From positions 84,907-148,906 of the forward strand of contig JAIQEY010000006.1 in the NCBI GenBank assembly GCA_020073565.1: a stretch of 64,000 bases of DNA, in the 5' to 3' direction. Position numbers and translations under genes: made by a program. Below, one piece after another: positions 17,500 through 26,521 of the stretch. The notes beneath the pieces were generated by a model, which did not search any database, was not told where the DNA came from, and was given only the letters and a program-made list of their open reading frames with translations. Positions within the stretch are counted from its first letter, which is position 1. The number at the start of each line of letters is the position of its first letter. This DNA is from Terriglobia bacterium (lineage in GTDB: Bacteria > Acidobacteriota > Terriglobia > Terriglobales > Acidobacteriaceae).

Positions 17500-20001
17500 T
17501 TATTGCCGCGTTACCTTTCCAGTGAGTTCGATCTGGGCTGAGGAGGGTCCAACCAGGACGTCGAAGTCGGAAGCGTCGGCCGTCCAACGACGATTCTTGG
17601 CGTCGTAGTATGAGAAAGCTCGCTTGTTCAGATCAACCGAAACATGCCTGGTTTCTCCGGGTTTCAGAGGAATCTTCATAAACCCCTTGAGCTCTTTCGC
17701 GGGCCGCGGGACGCTGGCGTGCGGCTCGGCTACGTACACTTCCGCCACCTCCGCGCCCTCGCGGGTGCCAGTGTTGACTACGTCAAAGCTGACGGTAACG
17801 GGCTGATCTCCGGACACGCTGGCCGGGGTCACGGAGAGATTTTTGTACGCGAACGCTGTGTACGAAAGCCCGTAGCCGAAGGGGAACTGCGGCTTCTCGC
17901 TCGCCGTATCGAAGTGACGGTATCCGATGAAGACTCCTTCCGTGTAAGGAGTCTTTTTGTCGCCACCGTTGGAGTAGTAGACATCGTGGGCCGGGTTATC
18001 TTCCCATTGGCGCTCAAACGTGACGGGCAGCTTACCCGATGGACTGTACTCGCCGAACAATAACTGTGCCAGCGCCGTGCCTTGTGCCTGTCCTGCATAC
18101 CAGGATTCGAAAAGTGCGGGCACGTGGCCGAGCCAGGCATTCATATCGACCGCACCGCCGGAGGTCACGACGACGATGGTGTTCTTGTTCGCGCTGGCGA
18201 TCTGATTGATGAGTTGATCCTGCGCGGGAGGGAGCTGGAAGGTGCGATCTGCGCCCTCGCTTTCGCTATCAGGGTCGAAGCCCACGGCTAAAACGACGGC
18301 GTCGGCTTTGGACGCCAGCGCTTTCGCGGCGGCGTTCACAACTGCTTCTGGACGCACGATGCCGACTTTCACGCTTGGACCGCCCCAGCTCCAGTGCGCG
18401 TAATATTCGAAACGAATCGTGTGGGGACCGGCCGCCAGCGGCAAACGAACCTGGCTCACCAACGAGCGGGAGAGTTCCCAGGTGTCGACCACAAGCTTGT
18501 CGTCGACGTAGAGACGATATCCCCCGCCTTCGCCGGGGCCTTGTACAAAGAAGAGGTGCTCGCCAGGACTACTGGGAGTGAAATATCCGTACCAGCGGGC
18601 CGACACGTCATTTTGATTGACACCATCTCCCAGAGAGTGATCGGCGTTGATGTGTTGATCGGTGCGATGGGCCGCGACCGGGCCACTCAGACTGGGATTG
18701 TTGAATGCTTCCAGGTTGAGGCCCGGCTCTTTGCCCGCTGCATCGGTTGAGAAGGTGGTGGCATCGGCCAGTTCACCCAGGGAGGGAACTCCGCGATCGT
18801 AATAGACCGTCGCACTGCTGCCGAGATAGCCGGCGAGACCTTCCAGATAGCTGACCGCACCGAACGGACGCACGCCCGCGCTGCCTCCGCCTACGACCGG
18901 GGCGGGATAGGCATCCGGTCCGATGACCGCGATCGACTTGATTCTTGTTTTGTCGAGGGGAAGAAGGTTGCCATCGTTCTTGAGGAGCACCATGCCAGAG
19001 CGCGCAGCTTCGAGGGCGACCTGTCCGCCCTTTTCGTTGTAGAGCGGCACGGACAAATCCGTTTGATCGTGGTCGAGCCATCCGAAGCGAATGGCGGTAC
19101 GCAGGATGCGGCGGACCTTGTCGTCAATGGTAGCCTCGCTGACCTTGCCCGACTTCACAGCCGGCAGGAGGTTGGCACGATTCATGAATTTTCCGGACGG
19201 CATTTCGAGATCGAGCCCGCCGTTGGCCGCGCCGACGCCGTCGTAGGTCGCATCCCAGTCAGACATGATGATGCCCTCGAAGCCCCATTCTTTCTTCGCG
19301 ACATCATTGTTCAGATAGCCATTCTGGGTTGCGTGCTGGCCGTTGATGAGGTTGTAAGAATCCATGATCGCGCCGACGTGCGCTTCTTTCACGGCCGCCT
19401 CGAAGGTGGGCAGATAGATCTCGCGCATGGTGCGCTCGTCGATGATGGAGTCGGCATCATGGCGCAGGAATTCCTGGTTGTTCCCCATATAGTGCTTGAT
19501 GGTTGCGCTCACGCCCTGATTCTGCATGCCCTGAATGTAAGCGACGGCAGTGCGCGAGGCGAGGAAAGGATCTTCACCGAAGTATTCAAAATTTCGCCCG
19601 CACAGCGGCGTGCGCGAAATATTGACGCCGGGGCCAAGCATGAAGTGGACCCCGCGGGCGCGGGCATCCTGGCCAATGACGGCGCCCATGCGCTCGTCGA
19701 GGTCGCGGTCCCAGGTAGCGGCGAGGCCCATGCCGCCGAAGGTTGTGGCCGGACCGTAATTGCGGACGCCGAAGGGTCCGTCCGCCATCTTCAGCGCGGG
19801 CAGGCCGATGTGCTTGATCTCACGAATGTAGAAATCGTTGACGCCGCCGATGAGGTCGATTTTCTCTTCAAGCGAGAGTTGTTTGAGCATCGCCTCGGCG
19901 CGGGCTTCGATGGCTGGAGTGGAGGGGGAAGGAGGCTGAGACCAGGCGACGATGAGGGTGAGGCTAACGAGCAATGATATGAGTGCTGTCTTGCGCTTCA
20001 C
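17500..20001 (-). CDS. Secreted GH3 beta-glucosidase with PA14 insert
   Basis: The 833-residue exported enzyme should release glucose (or a related sugar) from beta-linked oligosaccharides. A signal peptide (KRKTALISLLVSLTLIVAWSQ) precedes the (beta/alpha)8 domain with MADGPFGVRNYGP, FGEDPFLASR and KHYMGNNQE. The nucleophile aspartate lies in GIIMSDWDATYDG (about residue 248). The alpha/beta sandwich domain holds a PA14-like insert (about 480-570, SARWYGYFTPSSPGEHLF...YRLYVDDKLVVDTW). A C-terminal Fn3-like domain follows (FGYGLSYTAFAYKNL...). I chose GTG 20001 rather than ATG 20016 because GGAGG lies 6 nt upstream of the GTG and the signal peptide then starts with KRK. It is divergent from the TonB-dependent receptor, with a LacI-type site overlapping its likely promoter. 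Confidence 0.93.
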   Translation of the reverse strand: MKRKTALISLLVSLTLIVAWSQPPSPSTPAIEARAEAMLKQLSLEEKIDLIGGVNDFYIREIKHIGLPALKMADGPFGVRNYGPATTFGGMGLAATWDRDLDERMGAVIGQDARARGVHFMLGPGVNISRTPLCGRNFEYFGEDPFLASRTAVAYIQGMQNQGVSATIKHYMGNNQEFLRHDADSIIDERTMREIYLPTFEAAVKEAHVGAIMDSYNLINGQHATQNGYLNNDVAKKEWGFEGIIMSDWDATYDGVGAANGGLDLEMPSGKFMNRANLLPAVKSGKVSEATIDDKVRRILRTAIRFGWLDHDQTDLSVPLYNEKGGQVALEAARSGMVLLKNDGNLLPLDKTRIKSIAVIGPDAYPAPVVGGGSAGVRPFGAVSYLEGLAGYLGSSATVYYDRGVPSLGELADATTFSTDAAGKEPGLNLEAFNNPSLSGPVAAHRTDQHINADHSLGDGVNQNDVSARWYGYFTPSSPGEHLFFVQGPGEGGGYRLYVDDKLVVDTWELSRSLVSQVRLPLAAGPHTIRFEYYAHWSWGGPSVKVGIVRPEAVVNAAAKALASKADAVVLAVGFDPDSESEGADRTFQLPPAQDQLINQIASANKNTIVVVTSGGAVDMNAWLGHVPALFESWYAGQAQGTALAQLLFGEYSPSGKLPVTFERQWEDNPAHDVYYSNGGDKKTPYTEGVFIGYRHFDTASEKPQFPFGYGLSYTAFAYKNLSVTPASVSGDQPVTVSFDVVNTGTREGAEVAEVYVAEPHASVPRPAKELKGFMKIPLKPGETRHVSVDLNKRAFSYYDAKNRRWTADASDFDVLVGPSSAQIELTGKVTRQ

Positions 20002-20398
20002 AATGAACCTCCACATTCAATGTTTCCTGCGAATGACGCGAACTCTTCGGGAGCTTGCGCCCGATTCAATCTCCACCCTGTTTCGAGGACTAACCCATGT
20101 GCGGAAGAGAATAGCACCCGCCCCTCATTTCTCTGAAGCGGTTTAACACATTTCGCGACAAGGACAGCCCCCGTGTTGTGTGTTCTAGATCACGAGCGTG
20201 AGTGACTGAAATCTCGACGGGGAACCTTCCAAATTTTGTATGGCTCAAGCGCTTTAGCTCTGTACAAAAGCGGTTTTGCACTTTTCCCTTGACATCCGCA
20301 GACTAGTGGTTTTGTATTAGCGGACATCTATGCCGATTTGCGGCTGGCAAGGGTCAAGTGGGGACAGGTTCGGGAACCGAGTATCAGGAGGCGCCTCG
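20002..20398. promoter_or_regulatory. Shared regulatory region of GH3 and TonB receptor with three LacI-type operator motifs
   Basis: This 397-nt region holds AAGCGGTTTA (20136-20145), the perfect palindrome AAGCGCTT within AAGCGCTTTA (20247-20256) and AAAAGCGGTTTT (20266-20277). All have the central CpG and A/T-rich flanks of LacI-family operators. The third lies just upstream of a promoter-like TTGACA. The first overlaps the presumed -35 area of the GH3 gene. The same motif recurs twice in front of the lacI-type gene at 30478. Confidence 0.6.
20289..20318 (+). promoter_or_regulatory. Predicted sigma-70-like promoter of the TonB-dependent receptor
   Basis: TTGACA (20289-20294) is followed after 18 nt by TGTATT (20313-20318), four of six matches to TATAAT. 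It lies 81 nt before the ATG. Read by eye; not tested. Confidence 0.45.
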
Positions 20399-23300
20399 AT
20401 GCGCATTTCACGGTGTTCGTGGATGGTGGTTGCGGTTGGGTTTTTATCCTTGCTGATGCTAGAAACTGCGGTGGCGCAGTCGGATCGTGGCACGCTAGCC
20501 GGCACCATTCTCGACAGCTCCGGGGCGGTCGTTTCCAATGCAGCCATTACCGTAACCGGAGCGGACACGGGAACGGTGTACGAGGCCGTATCCGGTTCTT
20601 CTGGCGCCTACCGAATCCCAGACATTAGACCGGGCGCCTACAACGTCAAAGTGGCCGCCACGGGATTCAAGACCGAGGAGCGCACCGGTGTCGTCATCCA
20701 AGTCAACACCGTCAGTTCCCTCGACATCACCATGCAGATCGGTAGCGCTCAAGAGACCCTGACAGTGGTGGCCGACGCGCCCACCCTACAGACGGAATCG
20801 TCCGATATTGGCACGGTCGTGGACAAGCGACAGATTCAAGACTTACCCCTGGCCCTCAATTCCACAGGACAGAGCCACTTGCGGTCGACCGAATCCTTTG
20901 TCTTCCTGGCTCCCGGTACGGCCGGTCCTGGTACAAATAGCGACTCACCCTCGTCTGGCATTTTCGAATCCAAGCTTTCCGGCGGACAAAACTTCAGCAC
21001 AGAAGTGCTTCTCGATGGGGTGAGTATTGTACACGCGGAATTGGGTTCAACGTTCGATGAGAACGCTCCCTCCGTGGAGGCTCTAAACGAGTTCAAAGTA
21101 ACAACCTCGACCATTCCAGCGGAATTTGGCAGGACCTCAGGAGGTGTGGAGAGTTTCAGTACGAAATCCGGAGCGAACACGTTTCATGGAACGGCATTCG
21201 ACATTCTGCGCAACGACAAGCTGGATGCAAATTCCTGGTTTAACAATTACGTGGGGGCACCCAAGCCCACGGATCATCAAAACGACTTTGGCGGAAGTTT
21301 GGGTGGTCCAATCTGGATTCCCGGACTTTATAATGGCCGAAATAAGAGCTTCTTCTTTTTCTCGTGGGAGCAATATCGGAACACCGAAGGCACAACGAGT
21401 GTGACGACGCTGCCTACCGATCTGGAACGCACCGGCGACTTCTCCGCGTTGCTGGGTGCTCCTCTTGAAGGCGTTACCAATCCATGCGACGGCACGCCGG
21501 TTTTGAAAGGACAAATCTTCGATCCTGCCACGACCGCAGAGTGTGGAGGAACAGGCCGGAAAGCATTCGCGGGCAACATCATCCCGGGAGACCGCATAAG
21601 TCAAGTGGCTTTGAACGTGCTTGATTTCCTTCAGGTTCATCCCAATGTTGCACCGAACCCGGGCAACCTTAACGGCCTGATCAGCAACTTTCTCTTTCTC
21701 TCCACGAAACCAGTACGAGATACAACCATGACGTTCCGCATTGACCAAGACTGGGGTAACGCGAACAAGTTCTGGTTCTCTTACAGCAGTCGTGATCAGG
21801 AACAGTTAAATGGAACGCCTGCCCTTCCACCCCCGCTGGATCAGAACTTTTTTAAATCGCGTTTCTCCCACTACATACGCTTTAGTTGGGACCGTACCAT
21901 CAGCCAGACTCTACTGAACCACTTCACCGTTGGCTTTAACCGGCTCAATGACCCGAGTAAAGGGGTAGCCGTAACCGGGCAAGACTGGGAACAGACGTTA
22001 GGGATAACCGGGGCTAGCGGTATCGCGTTTCCACAGTTCGGATTCGGAGGAAGTCCGCTCAATGTCGGATATCAGGGTTTTGGCGGGGGAAGTTTCGATA
22101 ACGCCATCCCCAATAGCCTGATATTCGCCGACAGTGTCTCCTGGGTCCGAGGACGTCATTCCCTCCGTATGGGATTCGAGTGGCGGCACTCACAATTCTC
22201 CAGGATCGCCAATGCCAATACTTCCCCTAACTACAGTTTTGAGAATCTGCAAACGGCAGTTGCCGCCAATGACACGCAGACCGGCGATCCCTTTGCCAGT
22301 TTCCTGCTCGGGCTTCCGAACGAGGAGAGTTTGCAAATCTCATCGCATAATCCCCGTTGGATCTCAAATTATTATGTGGGTTATATCCAGGACGACTTCA
22401 AGTTCCGGAGGGATCTGACGTTTAACATTGGTTTCCGCTACGACGTAGACACACCGCGACACGAAGCAGAAGGTGCTCAGTCTGTCTTAAGCCTCACAAC
22501 CTTAAACAGCGGCAACGAGGCCGTGCCCATCTCACCCAGTGTGCCGGGTGCGCTGATTTATGGCCGGAGCGCCACGGGCCTGAAGACTTATTACAAAGAC
22601 TTCGCGCCGCGCTTGGGCTTCGCCTATGCACCGGAAAAGTTGTTCGGCCACCTGCCCAACACTGTGATTCGTGGTGGATACGGGATTTATTATTCCGCCC
22701 TCAGCTATTCTGATTTTGGAGACTCCTTTACCAGCGGGACAACGGTGAATCCGGACTTCAAATCGCAGGACGGTTTTACTTCTAGTCCCGCACAGTCGCT
22801 GGATGCTGGTTTTCCCAGCTTCACCCATCCCTCCAATGCCAGCGATCCGTCGTTGCTGAACGGGGGATTTCCAAACTACGGCGCAGCTGAGTACGGGCGC
22901 CCCGGCATGATTCAAAACTGGAGTTTCGAAGTCCAAAATGAACTGGCGCGGGATCTTATCCTGAGCGTAGGGTACGTGGGTACGCGTGCGACGCGCTTGC
23001 GTTCGAATCTGGTGCAGGTCAATAGCATACATCCCGAGTTTTATTCCTTAGGCACAAAGCTCAATGATCCGATCAGCAGCGTGGAAGGCCAAGCCACCTT
23101 GGCGAGCCTTGGCATTACCGAGCCGAGTTGGTTTCGCCCGCTCTACGGTGACGGCGAGCCGATCGGTCAGTTGCTCCGGCCTTTCCCGCAGTTCCAGAGC
23201 ATAAGTTCCGGTACCGCGGAGAATGTTGGCCAGTCCTCGTTCAATGCCCTGGAAATGAAGCTCGAACGGCGTTTCCGAAACGGATTGAACCTGCTGGCCT

Positions 23301-24079
23301 CATATACGTTCTCAAAGACCCTTACCGACGCCGACAGTACCTTCCCGACCTTTTCAGGATTCGCCTCCAACAATTTTGGCGCGCAGAACCCGTTCAATCT
23401 GAAAACCGAAAAGGCGCTAAGTTATCAGGATACGCCGCACGCCTTGGTGATCAGTTACCTTTACGAACTGCCCGTCGGTCCCGGAAAGAAATACCTGAAC
23501 CATGGCATAGCCAGCAAGGTGCTTGGCGGCTGGCAAATCAGCGGAGTACACCGGTATCAAAGTGGCTCCCCTGTCATCATGAATAGTTACGCGCCGTCCC
23601 CGCCGTTCAGTGGCGGCAACTTCAAGTACAGCCTCATACCGGGAGTGCCGATTTACAGCCCGGACAAGGCATCTTTCAACCCGAACCTGTCAACCGGCTG
23701 CCAAGAAAACACCACGGACGGGACCTTTACCCCCCTGAATCCGAGCAACAACTACTTCAACTGCGCTGCGTTCCTCGACCAAAACGCCGACGGCCTTGTT
23801 GCACAGCGCGGCTATACCTTTGGAAATTTGCCCTTGACCCTTGGCAATGTCCGCAGCGATCCCTACTTCAGCGAGGACTTTGCGATTATCAAACGCCTTC
23901 CGATCACGGAGTCTCATGTGCTGAGTTTGAAGGTCGATATCCCCAACGCTTTCAATCGGCATGTCTTCGGGACTTTGGATGGCTATATCGCGTCCAGCAC
24001 CTTCGGTGTACCCAAGGGTCCCCGGGGGGTCATCAATGCCAGACGGCAAATCCAGTTCACATTTCGCTATCAATTCTGA
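20399..24079 (+). CDS. Oar-like TonB-dependent receptor with N-terminal carboxypeptidase-regulatory domain
   Basis: The 1226-residue outer-membrane protein has a signal peptide ending ...TAVAQ. Next comes a CarboxypepD_reg/Cna-B-like domain (about residues 28-110, GTLAGTILDSSGAVVSNAAITV). A plug-like region follows (about 120-250) with VDKRQIQDLPL and TSTIPAEFGRTSGGVESFSTKSG. A large beta-barrel ends in the aromatic TFRYQF, a usual outer-membrane insertion signal. ATG 20399 has AGGAGG 8 nt upstream and removes 23 non-signal residues from the ORF start. Acidobacteria encode many such receptors, usually for uptake of oligosaccharides or other large substrates. The divergent GH3 gene and shared operator-like sites suggest a beta-glucoside substrate. 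A clear terminator follows. Confidence 0.92.
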   Translation: MRISRCSWMVVAVGFLSLLMLETAVAQSDRGTLAGTILDSSGAVVSNAAITVTGADTGTVYEAVSGSSGAYRIPDIRPGAYNVKVAATGFKTEERTGVVIQVNTVSSLDITMQIGSAQETLTVVADAPTLQTESSDIGTVVDKRQIQDLPLALNSTGQSHLRSTESFVFLAPGTAGPGTNSDSPSSGIFESKLSGGQNFSTEVLLDGVSIVHAELGSTFDENAPSVEALNEFKVTTSTIPAEFGRTSGGVESFSTKSGANTFHGTAFDILRNDKLDANSWFNNYVGAPKPTDHQNDFGGSLGGPIWIPGLYNGRNKSFFFFSWEQYRNTEGTTSVTTLPTDLERTGDFSALLGAPLEGVTNPCDGTPVLKGQIFDPATTAECGGTGRKAFAGNIIPGDRISQVALNVLDFLQVHPNVAPNPGNLNGLISNFLFLSTKPVRDTTMTFRIDQDWGNANKFWFSYSSRDQEQLNGTPALPPPLDQNFFKSRFSHYIRFSWDRTISQTLLNHFTVGFNRLNDPSKGVAVTGQDWEQTLGITGASGIAFPQFGFGGSPLNVGYQGFGGGSFDNAIPNSLIFADSVSWVRGRHSLRMGFEWRHSQFSRIANANTSPNYSFENLQTAVAANDTQTGDPFASFLLGLPNEESLQISSHNPRWISNYYVGYIQDDFKFRRDLTFNIGFRYDVDTPRHEAEGAQSVLSLTTLNSGNEAVPISPSVPGALIYGRSATGLKTYYKDFAPRLGFAYAPEKLFGHLPNTVIRGGYGIYYSALSYSDFGDSFTSGTTVNPDFKSQDGFTSSPAQSLDAGFPSFTHPSNASDPSLLNGGFPNYGAAEYGRPGMIQNWSFEVQNELARDLILSVGYVGTRATRLRSNLVQVNSIHPEFYSLGTKLNDPISSVEGQATLASLGITEPSWFRPLYGDGEPIGQLLRPFPQFQSISSGTAENVGQSSFNALEMKLERRFRNGLNLLASYTFSKTLTDADSTFPTFSGFASNNFGAQNPFNLKTEKALSYQDTPHALVISYLYELPVGPGKKYLNHGIASKVLGGWQISGVHRYQSGSPVIMNSYAPSPPFSGGNFKYSLIPGVPIYSPDKASFNPNLSTGCQENTTDGTFTPLNPSNNYFNCAAFLDQNADGLVAQRGYTFGNLPLTLGNVRSDPYFSEDFAIIKRLPITESHVLSLKVDIPNAFNRHVFGTLDGYIASSTFGVPKGPRGVINARRQIQFTFRYQF

Positions 24080-24105
24080 CGTTTGGCTTGGATGCTCACA
24101 ATCAG

Positions 24106-24141
24106 AACCCTCTGGCTGCCTTCGGGCCAGAGGGTTTTTTG
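24106..24141 (+). terminator. Rho-independent terminator of the TonB receptor gene
   Basis: AACCCTCTGGC (24106-24116) and GCCAGAGGGTT (24126 on) pair over 11 bp around a short loop, TGCCTTCGG, and run into TTTTTT. It lies 27 nt after the stop codon. Confidence 0.9.
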
Positions 24142-24204
24142 TCGGAGAGAACTGCTCACCAGCCTTTGTGAGAGAAAGTATAAAATTTATGGACGAGAGT
24201 CTGT

Positions 24205-25473
24205 ATGCGACTGCATTCGTTCCATTTGATCAGGAAACCCGCGACAAAGTGGCTTGCACACAGCAGACCCTTGCTCCAACCGATGCCGCTCTTTATCTTG
24301 TGCTTGATCGTTGGCCTGACTGACTCTCTCCATGCGCAAAGGACCCCGGAAGTAGACAACCGATTTCGCCAAGCGTCTGAGGCGATGCGGAGCGGGAAAC
24401 TGCAGGAGGCTGCAGAGGGCTTTGCCGCCATCGTCAAACAGGCGCCTACCTTTGCCGAGGCCCATTTCAACCTGGGACTGGTTCGCGAAGAACAAGGTAG
24501 CCACAGCGAAGCCATTGCCAGCTTCGAGAAAGCGCTGTCGCTGAAGCCCCGGCTCCGGGGTGCAAACCTCTTTTCCGGAATCGCGGAATTTCGCCTCAAT
24601 CATCTGGATCGCGCTCTGGCTGCCGTAAAGAAAGAAACCGTCAACTATCCCGGCGATGCCAGTGCCTGGATGTGGCTGGGCGTTGTGCGATTGGCGCAGG
24701 AACAACCGGTAGAGGCCGCTGAGGCCCTCGACAAGGCTGCGAAGCTCGCGCCGGACGACCTCGACATTCTTTACCACCGTGGGCGGGCGCACCTGCTGGT
24801 CTCGAAAGATAGCTACGGCAGGATGTTCAAAAAGGATCCGCGCTCCTGGCGTGTGCATCAGGTGATCGCCCAGGCCAATGGAGAGGCTGACCGGCACGTG
24901 GATGCGGTCGTCGAATATCAGGAGGCTATCAAGCTCGCTCCCTCGCAGCCCGGGTTGCACGAAGAACTGGGCTCGGAATACCGCAACCTGGGGAAGATTG
25001 AGGAAGCGGAAGAGGCCTTCCGCCGCGAATTGGAGATTGATCCCTACAACGTGCTGGCGCGCTACAAACTGGGCGTGCTTCTAGTGGAGAAAGGCGACGC
25101 CGCGAAGGGAAAAGAACTGATCGAGGCGGCCCTCCGCGAGAAACCCGTGCTCCTGCACTCGGACTACAACCTGGGCCGCGCTGAGATGGCGCTGGGGCAT
25201 GACACTTCTGCCGCGCAGCACCTCGAGCGGGCCACGACTGCCCCCGGTTCCGACCCTGCGGTCGTCGAGCAAGCGTGGTATCAACTGGGCATCGTGTATC
25301 GCCGGTTGCACCGGATGGGCGAGGCGCAAAACGCCATGGTGATGTTCCAAAAACTGAAGGACGAGCAAGCGGAAAGCTCGCGGAGTGCTCTGCGCAGATA
25401 TCAGGCTCAACACGATTCAGCGGGCACCGCGCCGACATCGCCTCCGACGGATCCCCCAGCCGACCCGAAGTGA
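24205..25473 (+). CDS. Exported TPR-repeat protein
   Basis: The 422-residue protein consists of tandem tetratricopeptide repeats after an N-terminal export signal (core MPLFILCLIVGLTDSLHAQ, from Met27; ATG 24205 or 24283 are both possible). Repeats are clear at AEAHFNLGLVREEQGSHSEAIASFEKALSLKP, DASAWMWLGVVRLAQEQPVEAAEALDKAAKLAP, PGLHEELGSEYRNLGKIEEAEEAFRRELEIDP and AWYQLGIVYRRLHRMGEAQNAM. The tail is rich in proline and threonine. TPR proteins are scaffolds; no enzyme motif is seen. It follows the TonB receptor behind a terminator and faces another TPR gene with one base between stops. Together with the CRTAC operon it may form a periplasmic or surface assembly, which is inference. Confidence 0.85.
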   Translation: MRLHSFHLIRKPATKWLAHSRPLLQPMPLFILCLIVGLTDSLHAQRTPEVDNRFRQASEAMRSGKLQEAAEGFAAIVKQAPTFAEAHFNLGLVREEQGSHSEAIASFEKALSLKPRLRGANLFSGIAEFRLNHLDRALAAVKKETVNYPGDASAWMWLGVVRLAQEQPVEAAEALDKAAKLAPDDLDILYHRGRAHLLVSKDSYGRMFKKDPRSWRVHQVIAQANGEADRHVDAVVEYQEAIKLAPSQPGLHEELGSEYRNLGKIEEAEEAFRRELEIDPYNVLARYKLGVLLVEKGDAAKGKELIEAALREKPVLLHSDYNLGRAEMALGHDTSAAQHLERATTAPGSDPAVVEQAWYQLGIVYRRLHRMGEAQNAMVMFQKLKDEQAESSRSALRRYQAQHDSAGTAPTSPPTDPPADPK

Positions 25474-25474
25474 G

Positions 25475-26521
25475 CTATTGGGTTTGGGGTTTTGTGTTCG
25501 CGGCGCGACTTTGAATTTCTTCGACGCGATGAAATTCTTCTTTGGCGCGATCGAGAGAATGAATCTGCTTGTAGAGCCTGCCTAGTTGAAAATGTGCCGC
25601 AGCATTTTCCGGAGCGAGCCTGGTGGCTTCTTCGAGTTCGCGTTGCGCTTCCTTCAGGCGGTTGGTACGCAGGTATGCAGCGCCCAGCCTCACATGACAG
25701 GGTCCATCCCCAGGAGCAAGTTGCACAGCCTTTTCCAGCAGAGGGATGGCCTCCTCTATCCGATTCTCCTGGATCAGCAGATTTCCCAGATTCAAGTACG
25801 GCTGCTCGCTGGGGCGCGAATCCTGTTCTTGCCAGGCAATCGATTTGCGGTAGGCGTCCATCGCCTCCTCGGGCTTAGCTTCCGATTCCAAGATCAACCC
25901 CAGATTGTTTTCGGCTTTGGAGTTGTGAGGATCGAACTCCAGCACTTTCATGAAGGCTCGGCGAGCCTCCGGGAGCACGCTTCTCGTGTAGTACGCACGC
26001 CCCAGATAGTACCAGGCGTCTTTGTTTTGCGGATCGATCCGGACGGCCGTCTCCAGCCATTTGATGGCATCCGGATAATCGCCCAGCAGCACATAGTTCA
26101 AGGCCACGACTTTCAGGTCGTCGGCAGTGGGCGTCTTGATCGCGGCTGCCTTGGTATAGATCTCCAGCGACTCCTTAGGGTGATTCTCGCGATGCAACAC
26201 AAAGCCGAGAAGGTACAAGGCATCGTCCGAATCAGGATGCGAGAGGAGGTACCGGCGAAGCGCATTCTCCGCATCCGTAAACTTCTGAAGATTTACCAGG
26301 CACTTGCCTTCGAGCAAAAGTGCATCCGTTGTGCCCGGTGTTCTGGTCTCGACGGCGGCAAAAAGAGTGGACGCCGACGAATAGTTCTTCGCGCGGAACT
26401 CGGCCGTTGCCCTTTGGTAGTCGCTGGGAGATTGCGATAAGGCGGACGGTATGGGAAACAAGGCCGCAACTGCCGCCAGAAGTACCAAGCTCCGCGACCC
26501 AATTCGGCTGCCCCTCATCAA
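25475..26521 (-). CDS. Exported TPR-repeat protein, third gene of the CRTAC operon
   Basis: The 348-residue protein starts with a signal peptide (SLVLLAAVAALFPIPSALSQ). It then has about eight TPR units, for example DALYLLGFVLHRENHPKESLEIYTKA, DAWYYLGRAYYTRSVLPEARRAFMKVLEFDP, SKAENNLGLILESEAKPEEAMDAYRKS and AAHFQLGRLYKQIHSLDRAKEEF. Its start overlaps the end of the upstream CRTAC gene by 4 nt (ATGA, 26518-26521), so translation is probably coupled. No catalytic motif is seen. It likely binds one of the co-encoded FG-GAP proteins or a surface partner. Confidence 0.85.
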   Translation of the reverse strand: MMRGSRIGSRSLVLLAAVAALFPIPSALSQSPSDYQRATAEFRAKNYSSASTLFAAVETRTPGTTDALLLEGKCLVNLQKFTDAENALRRYLLSHPDSDDALYLLGFVLHRENHPKESLEIYTKAAAIKTPTADDLKVVALNYVLLGDYPDAIKWLETAVRIDPQNKDAWYYLGRAYYTRSVLPEARRAFMKVLEFDPHNSKAENNLGLILESEAKPEEAMDAYRKSIAWQEQDSRPSEQPYLNLGNLLIQENRIEEAIPLLEKAVQLAPGDGPCHVRLGAAYLRTNRLKEAQRELEEATRLAPENAAAHFQLGRLYKQIHSLDRAKEEFHRVEEIQSRAANTKPQTQ